Part shown: positions 1-8,627 of the stretch, one piece after another
Layout: each line of letters begins with the position of its first letter
Numbering within the stretch: position 1 is the first letter of the stretch
Source of the DNA: Sandaracinaceae bacterium
Lineage (GTDB): Bacteria > Myxococcota_A > Polyangia > Polyangiales > Sandaracinaceae
Assembly: GCA_040218145.1 (NCBI GenBank)
Contig: JAVJQK010000014.1
Location: 1-64,000, forward strand
Direction of reading: 5' to 3'
DNA length: 64,000 bases
Notes under the pieces: generated by a model
The model's database searches: none
Seen by the model: the letters and a program-made list of their open reading frames with translations, nothing else
Told to the model about the DNA's origin: nothing
Position numbers and translations under genes: made by a program

Positions 1-118
1 CTCCCGCGCCGCGTCTAACCCGACGTGGACAAGAACCACGAAAACCTGGCGATGGGCATCGGCGCGGCGCCGGCCTCACTCCCCTCAAGCAGCGTGCGCG
101 AGATCCGCCGTCTGAACC

Positions 119-1744
119 TCAGACACCTCGCCCGCTAACACCACGGACGAGCGGAGATCGCCCCCACACGGTTCGGTGGTCTTCGGCGTCCGACCAGCGA
201 ACGCTGCGCGCCCCTTTCCGCCAACGCGCCCAGGTGATGCGCTCCCGGATGGCCGTGGTCGCGAGCGCGCGAGCCAGGTCGTGCTCGTCGCTCCCGTCGT
301 CGGCTCGCTCGAGCCAGCGCTGGTCGAGGGGCGGGATGGGACGTCGGATCGCCTCACGCCCCGCGGGCGAGAGTGACAACTCCCCCTCCGCCGCGGCCAG
401 GGCCACCAAGAGCCCCTGCACGGTCTGGGGCGTGCCCGCACGCGCCAGCTCGAAGACGGCGCGCTCCACCGCCTTGATCACGCGGCCCCAGGAGGCAGGC
501 GCGTGGTTCCCCTGGCCGACGCGGCGGAGCGCGTCCATCCAGCGGCCCAAGGCGGGGTCGATCAGGTCGACGTCCGGGTTGCGTTGGACCTGCCAGCGGC
601 CCAGAGGCGTCGCGAAGTAGGACTTGCCGTTGCGCTGGTGGAAGCCGAAGCGCGCGAACTCCGCGATCCCTCGGTCCACCCCGAGAGAGCCGACCGCGCG
701 CGCGAAGTCGACCGCGTGCACGGCCCGTCGACGCTGAACGTCGGCGCGGCCTTCCCCGAACAGCCGAGCCAGCTCGGTGCGCCCCGTGGGCGCTTGCCAC
801 AGAGGGAGCCAGAGCTCGTTCCGTGAGCCCCCTTCGTCCGCGCCGCTGGAGCTTGCGTAGTCCGCGCCGACGGCTCGTACGGAGAAAGGAAACACGAGCG
901 ATCCACGCGACGCCTGCTCCATCTTGCGAGTGGTGGCCGACGCGAGGAGCAGGGTCCCTTCGATGATCAGGACGAAGTCCCAGGGGTTCACGAGCGAGTT
1001 GCCCTCGAAGCCAGGAGCTGCGTTTCCGCCGCCTGCGCCTCCCGGATCGAACTGGCCGATCGCGGCCTTGGCCATTCCAGAGACCGACTCCCCGAACATC
1101 GCCGCGCGCAGCGTCGTCTCGGAGCGAGCTGCCGCGGCGCCGGACTCGAAGCTCGTCAGCTCGTCCAGGCGCTGATAGAAGTTCGACGCGAAGTCGAGGT
1201 TTCCTTCCGTCCCGCCCGTCCCCAGCACCGGCGGAAAGCCGAGCGACTCGACGTCCACGACGAGCACCGCGTCGAGCCAGGCGACCGCGGCATCGGGCAG
1301 ACGGTCGCGGAGCTCGTTGACCAGCGCCGCCTTGTCCTCGTTCTTCGGCGCCTCTTCGAAGCCGAACTTCGCGACACACCGCTCTGCGATCTCCACTGCT
1401 GCGCGCAGAGAGGCGAGGCGGGCGGCTTTCGACTCCTTCACTTTGGCGAGCGCCTTGGTGGCGGTCGTCGCCTTGGTTCGACGTCCGGTCTTCTTGTCCT
1501 CGCGGAAGTAGAATCCACCCGCACCGTTCCACGGGTTCGCGACCGGACTCGGCTCATACTCCTCGGTGAAGAAGCGGAGCAGGCTCGGCTCGTCCAGCTC
1601 CGTTCGCAGAACGAACCCCTCGGGAGTCCACCATCCGGCCGCCGCCGGGTCTTTCTGCTCGGCGACGAGACGAAGGATGCCGAGGGCTTTCAGGTAGCTG
1701 CCGAGCGGCTCGGGCTGGCAGCCGCGCAGAACGTGCTCGTGCAT
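119..1744 (-). CDS. csx17: Csx17 (Cas8g-like large subunit), type I-G CRISPR-Cas; 3' end probably frameshifted
   Basis: 541 residues matching the Csx17 family, the proposed large subunit of the type I-G (I-U) Cascade. The N-terminus has the family hallmark GCxPEPLGSYLKALGILRLV followed by an NPWNGAGGF segment near residue 72. The second half carries ATPLGRWQV and a long helical region, as in the family. The ATG lies one base after the cas3 stop codon, so the two genes form an operon with the WYL regulator. The protein stops soon after RTVWGRSPLVRGV, where family members normally run on for some tens of residues with an Arg-rich segment. A different frame just downstream encodes CLRFRRRISRTLLEGSEAG, so I infer a frameshift near position 125-140. 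csb1 and csb2 would be expected beyond the left edge. Confidence 0.85.
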   Translation of the reverse strand: MHEHVLRGCQPEPLGSYLKALGILRLVAEQKDPAAAGWWTPEGFVLRTELDEPSLLRFFTEEYEPSPVANPWNGAGGFYFREDKKTGRRTKATTATKALAKVKESKAARLASLRAAVEIAERCVAKFGFEEAPKNEDKAALVNELRDRLPDAAVAWLDAVLVVDVESLGFPPVLGTGGTEGNLDFASNFYQRLDELTSFESGAAAARSETTLRAAMFGESVSGMAKAAIGQFDPGGAGGGNAAPGFEGNSLVNPWDFVLIIEGTLLLASATTRKMEQASRGSLVFPFSVRAVGADYASSSGADEGGSRNELWLPLWQAPTGRTELARLFGEGRADVQRRRAVHAVDFARAVGSLGVDRGIAEFARFGFHQRNGKSYFATPLGRWQVQRNPDVDLIDPALGRWMDALRRVGQGNHAPASWGRVIKAVERAVFELARAGTPQTVQGLLVALAAAEGELSLSPAGREAIRRPIPPLDQRWLERADDGSDEHDLARALATTAIRERITWARWRKGARSVRWSDAEDHRTVWGRSPLVRGVSGRGV

Positions 1745-1745
1745 G

Positions 1746-4142
1746 TCACCGACCTCCCTTCGGGTCGTGCAGGGCCGAGGCCCCCCAGTCCGCGACGCGG
1801 ATCAGGGTCTCGAGCAAGGCCAGCCGGAAGGGGCCGTAGGTCTCGAGGAGACCAAGGGAGCGAGCCGTCCAGCTCGGGCCTTCCCCCTCGCCGAGCTCCA
1901 TCACCCTCAGGCTGAGCTCCACCTCGGGCGCGACGAGCCCGTCGCCGAGGGCGGTCTCCGGGAGCCGGTCGCCTTGCCATACGCCGAGGGCGAAGGGGCG
2001 CCCGTCGGGAGGCGCGGTCTCGGTCGGCCGAGAGCGGATCGCGACGCGGACCTTGCCGTGGTGACACGCCGCGAGATAGGCGGAGAGGTCGCTCTCCCCC
2101 GCCTGAACCATCGCGAGGGCGCTGGCGAGCTCATGGCGGAAGTGCGAGCGGACGCAGCGTCGTCCTCCGGGCCGGCCATCGCTCTTGGCCCACGGCCCCT
2201 CAGCTCGAAGCGCATCCTCTTCTTCGAGCGCGGACAGCAGCATCTCTTGGAATGCCTCGTGCGCCTTGCCTCGATCGTGCCAGTGCGTGGCGCGGATGAG
2301 GTCGCTCCACGGGGCGTCGTAGGGGAGCGCGTCTGAGAGCTCTACGGCGGCGCTGCGCGCCTCGCGGCTGTGCTGCTCGAGCGTGATGAAGGCCGCGCTC
2401 CCGTACGTGAGCGTATCGGCCGCGTCCTCGTCCTGCGCGAGCGCCGGAGCGGTCACCGCGGTCGGCCTCGACTTGGGGTCGGCTGTCCAGCCCAAGGCCT
2501 CGTGGTAGCCGCCCGCCTCGAGCCTCAGCAGATAGCTGACACCCGGTACCAGCGGCTCGGTCGCCTGCAGCCAGCGCCCCTCGAGCGCGTCCCAGCGCAC
2601 GCAGGCGCTGCGGTCCTTCTTCCGCGCCTTCTCGACGAGCTTTTGCGCGTCGGCCAGCGGAACCGAGCAGAGCTCATCGCGATGCAGGGCCGGCGCATCG
2701 GCACGAGGGCTCTCACCTTGCGGCCATGAGCGCCAGGCCAGCTGAACGTCCGGTAAGCCACGGTCTCGTACGTACCTGGAGACGTCCAGGTCACGACCGC
2801 CGAGATCGACGGTGGTGTCGAAGAGCTCGTAGACGTCTCGCCTGCGGATTACGGGCCCGGTCGGCTCTGCCGTCTCCGGAAGCCCCTTGGGCAGCTGCGC
2901 TGGGCTCCCGTCCGCGCACTCGCCGATCAACCCGCGGGCTCGGTCGAGCTCCTCCGCCGTGTAGGGGAGAGCGGCCGTTCCGTACGCCTTGAGCGCCTTC
3001 GCATCATCGTCGGCGGGGCGGGGCAGATCGATGACCACCAGTCGCGCCGGGTCGTCCGCGGGCCACTCGCCGGTTCGGTTGCATCGACCGAACCGCTGCA
3101 CCAACGACGACCAGGGGGCGAGCTCCGTGAACAGCGTCTTGGAGGTGATGTCGACACCCGCCTCGATGGCCTGCGTGGCCACCAGGACGCCCGACCACGT
3201 CGGGTCCAGCACCGAAGCCTCGATCTGCCGTCGCTCCACCGGACGGAAGCGGGAGTGGAGGAGCGCGGTCGGGTGCTCGGCCTTCTCCAGCGCCTGAAAG
3301 ACGGCACGGGCTCGAGGCACCCGGTTGCAGACCACCAGCGTCCGCGTGCCGGGCACGTGGGCCTCGCTGACGGCAGCGGCGAGCCGCTTGGCGTAGTCAC
3401 TGTCGCCCGGGTCGAGGTCGCTCCGAACCGACACGGTCTTCGACGCCTGGAGGCGGCGGGCCAAGAGCGGATGGCCTCGGTCCTCGTCCGAGAGGGAGTG
3501 CGTCTCGAGCCCCGCGTGTGGGTGGTCCACCGTGCCCAGCAGGCGGGTGTCCATCGTCGCGCTCATCCAGAGCGCGTGCGTCGTGCCATAGGTTCGCCAC
3601 CGCCTTCGCAGGGCGGCCAGCTGGGCAGTGGTGGAGAGCCCCACTCCCATCAGCTGAACCTCGTCCATGACCCAGAGGCAGTCGTTGTTCAGCAATGCGA
3701 AGTGCATCGGCCACTTGAACCGGCTCATCGCGAAGCCGCGGTTCAGCGCCCGGGAGAGCAGCTGGTCCTGCGTGCCCACCAGCACGGTGTCGCGGATGGG
3801 GTCTCCCTCGAAGTCGTTGTCGACCGCCCCTCCGAGCAGGGAGTGGACGCGAACCTCCCCTTCCACATCGAGCGCGCCCACCCACTTCCGAGCGACTCTT
3901 GCGGTCTGGCTCACGAGCGAGCGCATGGGGAGACAGAAGACCAAGCGCCGCGGCGTCGCTTCGCGGATGGCCGGACTGGCCTCGCGCCGGCGCCAGAGCC
4001 ACACCAACACCGCGGTGGCGGTCTTGCCCGCCCCGGTCGGCGCTTCCAGTACATCTGGGAGCCGTTCACACCGGGCCATGGCCGACTGGAAGGGGAACGG
4101 GGGGTGGCCAGTGGCTCGCTCGAAGAACTGTTCGAAGGTCAT
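1746..4142 (-). CDS. cas3: Cas3 helicase with C-terminal HD nuclease domain, type I-G
   Basis: 798 residues. It is the helicase-nuclease that degrades DNA bound by Cascade. Walker A is EAPTGAGKT (residues 33-41). The DEVQ box is at residues 160-163, followed by a SAT motif and the motif VI QRFGRCNRTGEW. A nuclease HD domain follows in the last quarter: WHDRGKAH, then a His in RHELAS, then CHHGK. HD after the helicase is the arrangement typical of type I-G. The start ATG overlaps the regulator stop by 4 bases (ATGA), and the stop is one base before csx17, so translation is likely coupled across the three genes. No missing catalytic residue was seen. Confidence 0.93.
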   Translation of the reverse strand: MTFEQFFERATGHPPFPFQSAMARCERLPDVLEAPTGAGKTATAVLVWLWRRREASPAIREATPRRLVFCLPMRSLVSQTARVARKWVGALDVEGEVRVHSLLGGAVDNDFEGDPIRDTVLVGTQDQLLSRALNRGFAMSRFKWPMHFALLNNDCLWVMDEVQLMGVGLSTTAQLAALRRRWRTYGTTHALWMSATMDTRLLGTVDHPHAGLETHSLSDEDRGHPLLARRLQASKTVSVRSDLDPGDSDYAKRLAAAVSEAHVPGTRTLVVCNRVPRARAVFQALEKAEHPTALLHSRFRPVERRQIEASVLDPTWSGVLVATQAIEAGVDITSKTLFTELAPWSSLVQRFGRCNRTGEWPADDPARLVVIDLPRPADDDAKALKAYGTAALPYTAEELDRARGLIGECADGSPAQLPKGLPETAEPTGPVIRRRDVYELFDTTVDLGGRDLDVSRYVRDRGLPDVQLAWRSWPQGESPRADAPALHRDELCSVPLADAQKLVEKARKKDRSACVRWDALEGRWLQATEPLVPGVSYLLRLEAGGYHEALGWTADPKSRPTAVTAPALAQDEDAADTLTYGSAAFITLEQHSREARSAAVELSDALPYDAPWSDLIRATHWHDRGKAHEAFQEMLLSALEEEDALRAEGPWAKSDGRPGGRRCVRSHFRHELASALAMVQAGESDLSAYLAACHHGKVRVAIRSRPTETAPPDGRPFALGVWQGDRLPETALGDGLVAPEVELSLRVMELGEGEGPSWTARSLGLLETYGPFRLALLETLIRVADWGASALHDPKGGR

Positions 4143-5206
4143 CCTGCCGTTGCCTCATCTGTCTGCGCGGAGTCGGGCTCGTCGTGGTCGTGGCCAGTTC
4201 GAGGGATAACCCCGCTCTGTCTCACCATGCGCGAGACACCTCGTGGGTCGTCGGTCTCGTATTGGTCGAGGGCCGCCTGGAGCTCGTCCCGCATGGCATC
4301 GACGAGCTCGTCGGGGGCGACCGCGGCTGCGTGGCGGCCCCAGGACAGGACCCACCGCACTGTCTCGACCAACCCGGCGACGGTGGCGTGGACCAGCACG
4401 GCGCCGTCCGGCCGCGCCTCCACGGTCTGCTCGGCGACCAGTGGATACTCCGAGGCGAGTCGGGCCACGGGCGCCGCCAAGCGCACCGTGACGTCCACCG
4501 GATCTCCGCTCCAGACGCGGACGGCGCGCGAGAGGTCGGTGACCTTCTCCAAGCCGGGATGGGGCACCGCCGGGACGTCGAGCACGGTCACGCTCGCGAT
4601 CCGGGCCACCTTGAAGGTCCGCCAGTCGTCGCGGTCGAGCGCCCAGGCCCAGAAGTAGAGCTGACCATCGCGGACGTGGAGCGCGCCGGGGTCCACGCGC
4701 CTCACCGTCCCCGCTTCGTCGGACATCCCGCGGTAGAGAAGGTCGACCCGGAGCCGCCGGGACAGGGCCGCCTCCAGCTGGGCGACCACCGTGGGCGTGT
4801 GCGCAGGCCGGACCTTGTGAGCCGTGACCGCCGCGCCCGTCGGGCTCCGCGCCTGGACCAGCGAATCCAGAGTCGCGAGCAGCCGCGTGCCTTCCAGAGG
4901 CGCCAGGGTCTCTCGCGCCAAACGCAGCGCCGACACCTGGTGTGAGCTCAGGTCGTACTTGGCGAACACCTCTCCCGGGAGGCGACGGCGCACTTCCCCG
5001 TTCACCCTCTCGGCTACGGGCTCCAACCCTGCGTCGCGGAGCACGGCCAGGTCGCGATACACGGTCGAACGACTGGCCCCCGTGCGTTCCTCGATCGCCG
5101 CGATCGTCAGGCCGCGACGGCTGCCGCGCAGCGCCTCGAGCAGTACACAGATGCGTGTGAGCCTCTCTCGCACGACGATCCCCCAGAGAGCGCGTGGCTC
5201 GCACAT
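4139..5206 (-). CDS. WYL-domain transcriptional regulator of the CRISPR-Cas operon
   Basis: Up to 355 residues. The N-terminus is a DeoR-type helix-turn-helix (LTIAAIEERTGASRSTVYRD). The centre holds a WYL domain; the signature stretch LYFWAWALDRDDWRTFKVAR keeps the shape of the motif, although the WYL triad itself is altered. A C-terminal WCX-like region follows. WYL proteins often control defence operons and are thought to sense nucleic-acid ligands. This one is first in the operon and overlaps cas3 by 4 bases, so it probably regulates cas3-csx17. A GTG at 5173, with GGGGGA a few bases upstream, is a good alternative start giving 344 residues. Confidence 0.85.
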   Translation of the reverse strand: MCEPRALWGIVVRERLTRICVLLEALRGSRRGLTIAAIEERTGASRSTVYRDLAVLRDAGLEPVAERVNGEVRRRLPGEVFAKYDLSSHQVSALRLARETLAPLEGTRLLATLDSLVQARSPTGAAVTAHKVRPAHTPTVVAQLEAALSRRLRVDLLYRGMSDEAGTVRRVDPGALHVRDGQLYFWAWALDRDDWRTFKVARIASVTVLDVPAVPHPGLEKVTDLSRAVRVWSGDPVDVTVRLAAPVARLASEYPLVAEQTVEARPDGAVLVHATVAGLVETVRWVLSWGRHAAAVAPDELVDAMRDELQAALDQYETDDPRGVSRMVRQSGVIPRTGHDHDEPDSAQTDEATAG

Positions 5207-5332
5207 GCGCCGGGTCGCGCCCGGTGAAGCGCAACGCCAACTTGCAGCAAGCTACATCAGGGCCCGCTGAGATTGCGAGCACTGTTTGCGCAGTCGGGTA
5301 CCCGTCTTGGCGAGGTGCGTCCTCGAGCTACC

Positions 5333-5353
5333 GCGCGGCGTGCGGCGCCGCGC
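5333..5353 (-). terminator. Possible terminator hairpin after the FHA hybrid kinase
   Basis: A 7-bp stem GCGCGGC/GCCGCGC with a 7-base loop lies directly after the kinase stop codon (minus strand). There is no T-tract, so intrinsic termination is uncertain. Confidence 0.3.
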
Positions 5354-6925
5354 TCAGGGCCGGTACGACGGGCGGGCGGCGGGGTACGAGGGGCGGACGC
5401 TCACGGGGGCGCTCGGGGTGACGAGCGAGGCGACGGTGCGGCGGAGGACGGAGGCGTCGACGGGCTTGGCGAGGTAGGCGGCGGCGCCGAGGCGGATCAG
5501 CTCGGCGCGGCGGGTGGGGTCCCAGTGGCCGGAGATGACGACCATGGCCGGGGGGTTGGGGAGGCCGCCGAGGACTTCGATGACGTCGCGGCCGGTGAGG
5601 CCGGGCATGTCGAGGTCGACGAGGACGAGGTCGGGCTTGCGCTGGGACTCACGGTAGACGCGCAAGGCTTCTTCGCCGTCCGCGGCGAAGGTGACCTCGT
5701 GGCCGGCTGCGACGAGGAGGCGGCCGAGGCTGCGGCGCACGAGCTCCTGGTCGTCGGCGACGAGGATGTGCGCGCCGCGCTGGCCGGGCGCGAGGATGCG
5801 CTGGGAGGGGGTCCTCGAGGTGCGCTTCGCCGGGGGCGGGGGGGCTTCGGTGCGCGGGGGCGACGCGAGGGGCAGGCCGATGCGGAAGGAGGTGCCGCGG
5901 CCGAGCTCGCTCTCGACGTCGATGCTGCCGCCCATGCCCCGCACGAGCTCCGCGACGGTGGCGAGGCCGAGGCCGGTGCCGCGCCCGGTGGGCTTGGTGG
6001 TGAAGAAGGGCTCGAAGGCGCGCTCGAGGGTCTGGGGCGCCATGCCGACGCCGGTGTCGCGCACGCGCACGACGCAGCTGGTGCCCACCTTCGAGGCGGT
6101 GATCGCGATGCGGCCGCCCTCGGGCATGGCGTCGCGCGCGTTGATGCAGAGGTTGAGCAGGACCTGGTGCAGCTCGGTCTGGCTGCCGAAGATGAAGAGG
6201 TCCGGCGGGGCGTCGCACTGGATCTGGTGGCCGGCGCGGAAGGTGCGACGGCAGAGGCGCGCGACCTCCTGGCAGACCTCGTCCAGGGCGACGAGGGCGC
6301 GGGGGGTGTCCTCGCGGCGGCCGAGGGTGGCGAGGGAGCGCGTCAGCTCGACCGAGCGATCGAGGGCCGAGGTGAGGTCGTCCATGCAGTCGCGCGCCTC
6401 GTCGGGGAGCGCGTCGGGGAGCGCGCCGAGGAGCGACTCGAGGTGGGAGAGGGTGGCCTGCGCGGCGCCGACGACGTTGTTGAAGTCGTGCGCGATGCCC
6501 GCCGCCATGCGGCCGATCGCCTCCATCTTCTGCCGCTCGCGCAGCTCGCGCTCGAGCGGGTCCTCGAGGGCGAACAGGAGGGTGACCTTCTGCCCCAGAT
6601 CGATCCGCGTGCCGGCGCGCAGGGTGGCGCGCTCGACCTTGTGGCCGTCGACCCAGACGCCGTTGCGGCTCTGCAGGTCCTCGACCTCGAAGCGCCCGTC
6701 GGCGCGCTCGGAGACGCGCGCGTGCCAGCGCGAGATCGAGCTCTCCTGGATGTGGATCTCGCACTCCGAGGAGCGCCCGATGGTCGTCAGCCGGGTCAGC
6801 TCGAAGCTGCTACCGGGCGAGCCGCCGCGGAGCACGACCAGCTTGGGCCGCCCTTCGGGTGCGGGAGGGACCGGCGTGCGGAAGGCCGGGAACTGCGCGG
6901 TGGTGGCGTCGTAGGGGTCGCTCAA
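5354..6925 (-). CDS. FHA-domain hybrid histidine kinase
   Basis: 523 residues with no membrane segment, so cytosolic. Residues about 27-118 form an FHA phosphothreonine-binding domain (GRSSECEIHI, SISRWHARV, RNGVWVDG). A HisKA domain follows with the phospho-accepting His146 in GIAHDFNN. The HATPase_c region contains the N-box NLCINARDAMPEG and the DTGVGM and GTGLGLATV boxes. The C-terminal receiver has the DDQ acidic pocket and the phospho-acceptor Asp in LVDLDMPG. FHA domains usually read Ser/Thr-kinase phosphorylation, so this protein may link Hanks-type kinases to a phosphorelay. It stands alone; no separate response regulator is adjacent. Confidence 0.92.
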   Translation of the reverse strand: MSDPYDATTAQFPAFRTPVPPAPEGRPKLVVLRGGSPGSSFELTRLTTIGRSSECEIHIQESSISRWHARVSERADGRFEVEDLQSRNGVWVDGHKVERATLRAGTRIDLGQKVTLLFALEDPLERELRERQKMEAIGRMAAGIAHDFNNVVGAAQATLSHLESLLGALPDALPDEARDCMDDLTSALDRSVELTRSLATLGRREDTPRALVALDEVCQEVARLCRRTFRAGHQIQCDAPPDLFIFGSQTELHQVLLNLCINARDAMPEGGRIAITASKVGTSCVVRVRDTGVGMAPQTLERAFEPFFTTKPTGRGTGLGLATVAELVRGMGGSIDVESELGRGTSFRIGLPLASPPRTEAPPPPAKRTSRTPSQRILAPGQRGAHILVADDQELVRRSLGRLLVAAGHEVTFAADGEEALRVYRESQRKPDLVLVDLDMPGLTGRDVIEVLGGLPNPPAMVVISGHWDPTRRAELIRLGAAAYLAKPVDASVLRRTVASLVTPSAPVSVRPSYPAARPSYRP

Positions 6926-6983
6926 CGGGAAGCCTCGGCTCGGCTCGAACGGCCGGCGTCCCCTGTCCTGAAGGGTCGGGTCA

Positions 6984-7499
6984 TCATTTGGAGACCCACC
7001 CCCCGAACGGGCCCTGCCCTTCGTCGAATCGATAGTCGGTGTGCCGGCGGATGAGGTCGTCGAGCAGGGTTTGGAGCCGGCCCCCCGCGATGGCCGAGTA
7101 GGGGCCGTCGACGTGCAGCTCGTGGAGCTGGGCGCAATGGAAGCAGATCGAGAGCTCCACAGGTCGCGCGCCGCCGTGAATCCGCAGGCCGTGGTGAGGT
7201 TCGTAGCAACTCGTCACGAGGTCACCCTGCGCGACCGCGTCGTCGAGGGCTTCCGCGATGCCGGCGTGGTGCGAGGCATGCACGTCGAAGACCGCGAGGA
7301 CCTCGCGCCCATCGAAGCCGTCCGCCGAGGGCCTCTCGAGCCGCTCCCCGAGCACGAGCAGCTCCACTCGCTCGGGGGCGTTCAGGGCGCGCCGGGTCTC
7401 GGCAGAGAGCCGCGGCGGGGAGTCGTCCGGCTCCGGCTCGCCGCAGGCGTACACCACCGAGAGGACGCAGAGGAGCGAAAGGCCGCCGGCCAGCTTCAT
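6984..7499 (-). CDS. Hypothetical lipoprotein
   Basis: 171 residues. The ATG at 7499 gives a clean lipoprotein signal peptide (MKLAGGLSLLCVLSVVYACG) ending in a VYAC lipobox. The mature part has a CFHC pair and several His residues (DVHASHHAG, EPHHGL), which could bind metal, but I recognise no family. The start overlaps the stop of the upstream lipoprotein by 4 bases (ATGA), so the two are co-translated. Confidence 0.75.
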   Translation of the reverse strand: MKLAGGLSLLCVLSVVYACGEPEPDDSPPRLSAETRRALNAPERVELLVLGERLERPSADGFDGREVLAVFDVHASHHAGIAEALDDAVAQGDLVTSCYEPHHGLRIHGGARPVELSICFHCAQLHELHVDGPYSAIAGGRLQTLLDDLIRRHTDYRFDEGQGPFGGWVSK

Positions 7500-8539
7500 C
7501 GAGCGAGCAGGTGCGCGCGCGCGTCGCCTTCGTAGAGCTCGAAGTCGGCGAAGCGGACGGTGAAGTCGGAGCGGTTGCTGCTCGCCCAGGGGCCGAAGAG
7601 GATGTGGTCGACGCGGGTGTCGGCGTTCGGCGCGGTGCGCATCATCAGCTCGCTGCTGTCGACCACGGGGGTGAAGGCGTCCTCGCCCGGGAAGCGCAGC
7701 GCGAGGTAGCCGAGGCCGTCGAAGCTGCCCGGGGTGTTGAGCCGCACGTAGTAGATGACCTCGACCCAGTCGCCGACCGCCATGACCTTGGTCGCCTCGG
7801 TGGGCTGCGCGGTCCAGCCGCTCTGGCCGGTGTAGGTCTCGAGGCCGCCGTCGCAGGGATCGCCCCAGCACCAACCGCGCACGGACGGGTCCTGCTGCAT
7901 CGACTGCTGGCAGCCTCCGACGGAGCGGTCCTCGGTGACGCCGAACAGATCGGTGTTGCCGTGGGCGCAGTTCATGGCCTGGTTGTCCTGCAGCTTGAGC
8001 GCCCACTCGCCCTCGAAGCCGCTGTTCGACGGCTCGAAGTAGAGGGTCATGTGGCTGTTGGCGGGGGAGCCGCCGAGGCTCGAGATGCCGTAGAAGCCGT
8101 GCAGGGTGCTGCCGAGCACGTAGCCCGCGCGGACCTGCTCGCGGAAGTGGAGGGTGAGCTCCTCGAGGCCGCCGGGGACATCGAACCGGGAAGAGTCGTT
8201 GCCCCCTATCGGGCTCGAGGTGCCCGCCTCGAAGGCGCACTCGATGACGTCGCGGCCGAGCACATCGTCGCGCACGGGGGCGCAGCGCTCGAGGTCCCGG
8301 CTCCAGCCGCGCGCGCTGAGGTCGGCGCGCTCGAACGGCTCGTCGACGAGCGGCGTGGGCGGCGGCTCGACGCCGGCGTCGGGTGAGGCGGCGTCGGGTG
8401 CGGCCGCGTCGGGTGAGGCGGCGTCGGGTGCGGCGGCGTCGGCGGGCGGCTCGGCGGCGTCGAGCCTGGCGGCGTCGGGCGGATCGTCCGAAGGCGCGCA
8501 GCCGGCCAGCAGGGCGACACAGAGGAGTACGCGGAGCAT
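7496..8539 (-). CDS. Lipoprotein with a jelly-roll, polysaccharide-lyase-like domain
   Basis: 347 residues. The signal peptide ends in the lipobox LLAGC. It is followed by a low-complexity linker built from near-identical Ala-Pro-Asp-Ala units (15- to 18-base tandem repeats around 8380-8470). The mature domain (from about residue 65) is rich in beta strands and has features of secreted concanavalin-like polysaccharide-binding or lyase folds: a SHMTLYFEPSNSG segment, CWGDPCDGG and a closing DHILFGPWASSN segment. No catalytic residues can be assigned with confidence. It overlaps the next lipoprotein gene by 4 bases. Confidence 0.7.
   Translation of the reverse strand: MLRVLLCVALLAGCAPSDDPPDAARLDAAEPPADAAAPDAASPDAAAPDAASPDAGVEPPPTPLVDEPFERADLSARGWSRDLERCAPVRDDVLGRDVIECAFEAGTSSPIGGNDSSRFDVPGGLEELTLHFREQVRAGYVLGSTLHGFYGISSLGGSPANSHMTLYFEPSNSGFEGEWALKLQDNQAMNCAHGNTDLFGVTEDRSVGGCQQSMQQDPSVRGWCWGDPCDGGLETYTGQSGWTAQPTEATKVMAVGDWVEVIYYVRLNTPGSFDGLGYLALRFPGEDAFTPVVDSSELMMRTAPNADTRVDHILFGPWASSNRSDFTVRFADFELYEGDARAHLLAR
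8380..8470 (-). repeat. Tandem repeats encoding the Ala-Pro-Asp-Ala linker
   Basis: GCGTCGGGTGAGGCG-type and GCGTCGGGTGCGGC-type units alternate about five times inside the lipoprotein gene. They encode the linker between the lipid anchor and the folded domain. Such repeats can expand or contract by slippage. Confidence 0.6.
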
Positions 8540-8627
8540 GTGATGACGATCTCCCGCGCGGCCGCAGAAAGCCAGCCACCGAACTGGGCGACGGACGATT
8601 CCGCGGAGCGGCTATGCTCCACGACGG

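Noticed and set aside
1-118. Search for a CRISPR array or csb1 start at the left edge
   Set aside because: No repeat of 28-37 bases recurs and no start codon leads into a csb1-like frame. Only the csx17 tail fragments are seen.
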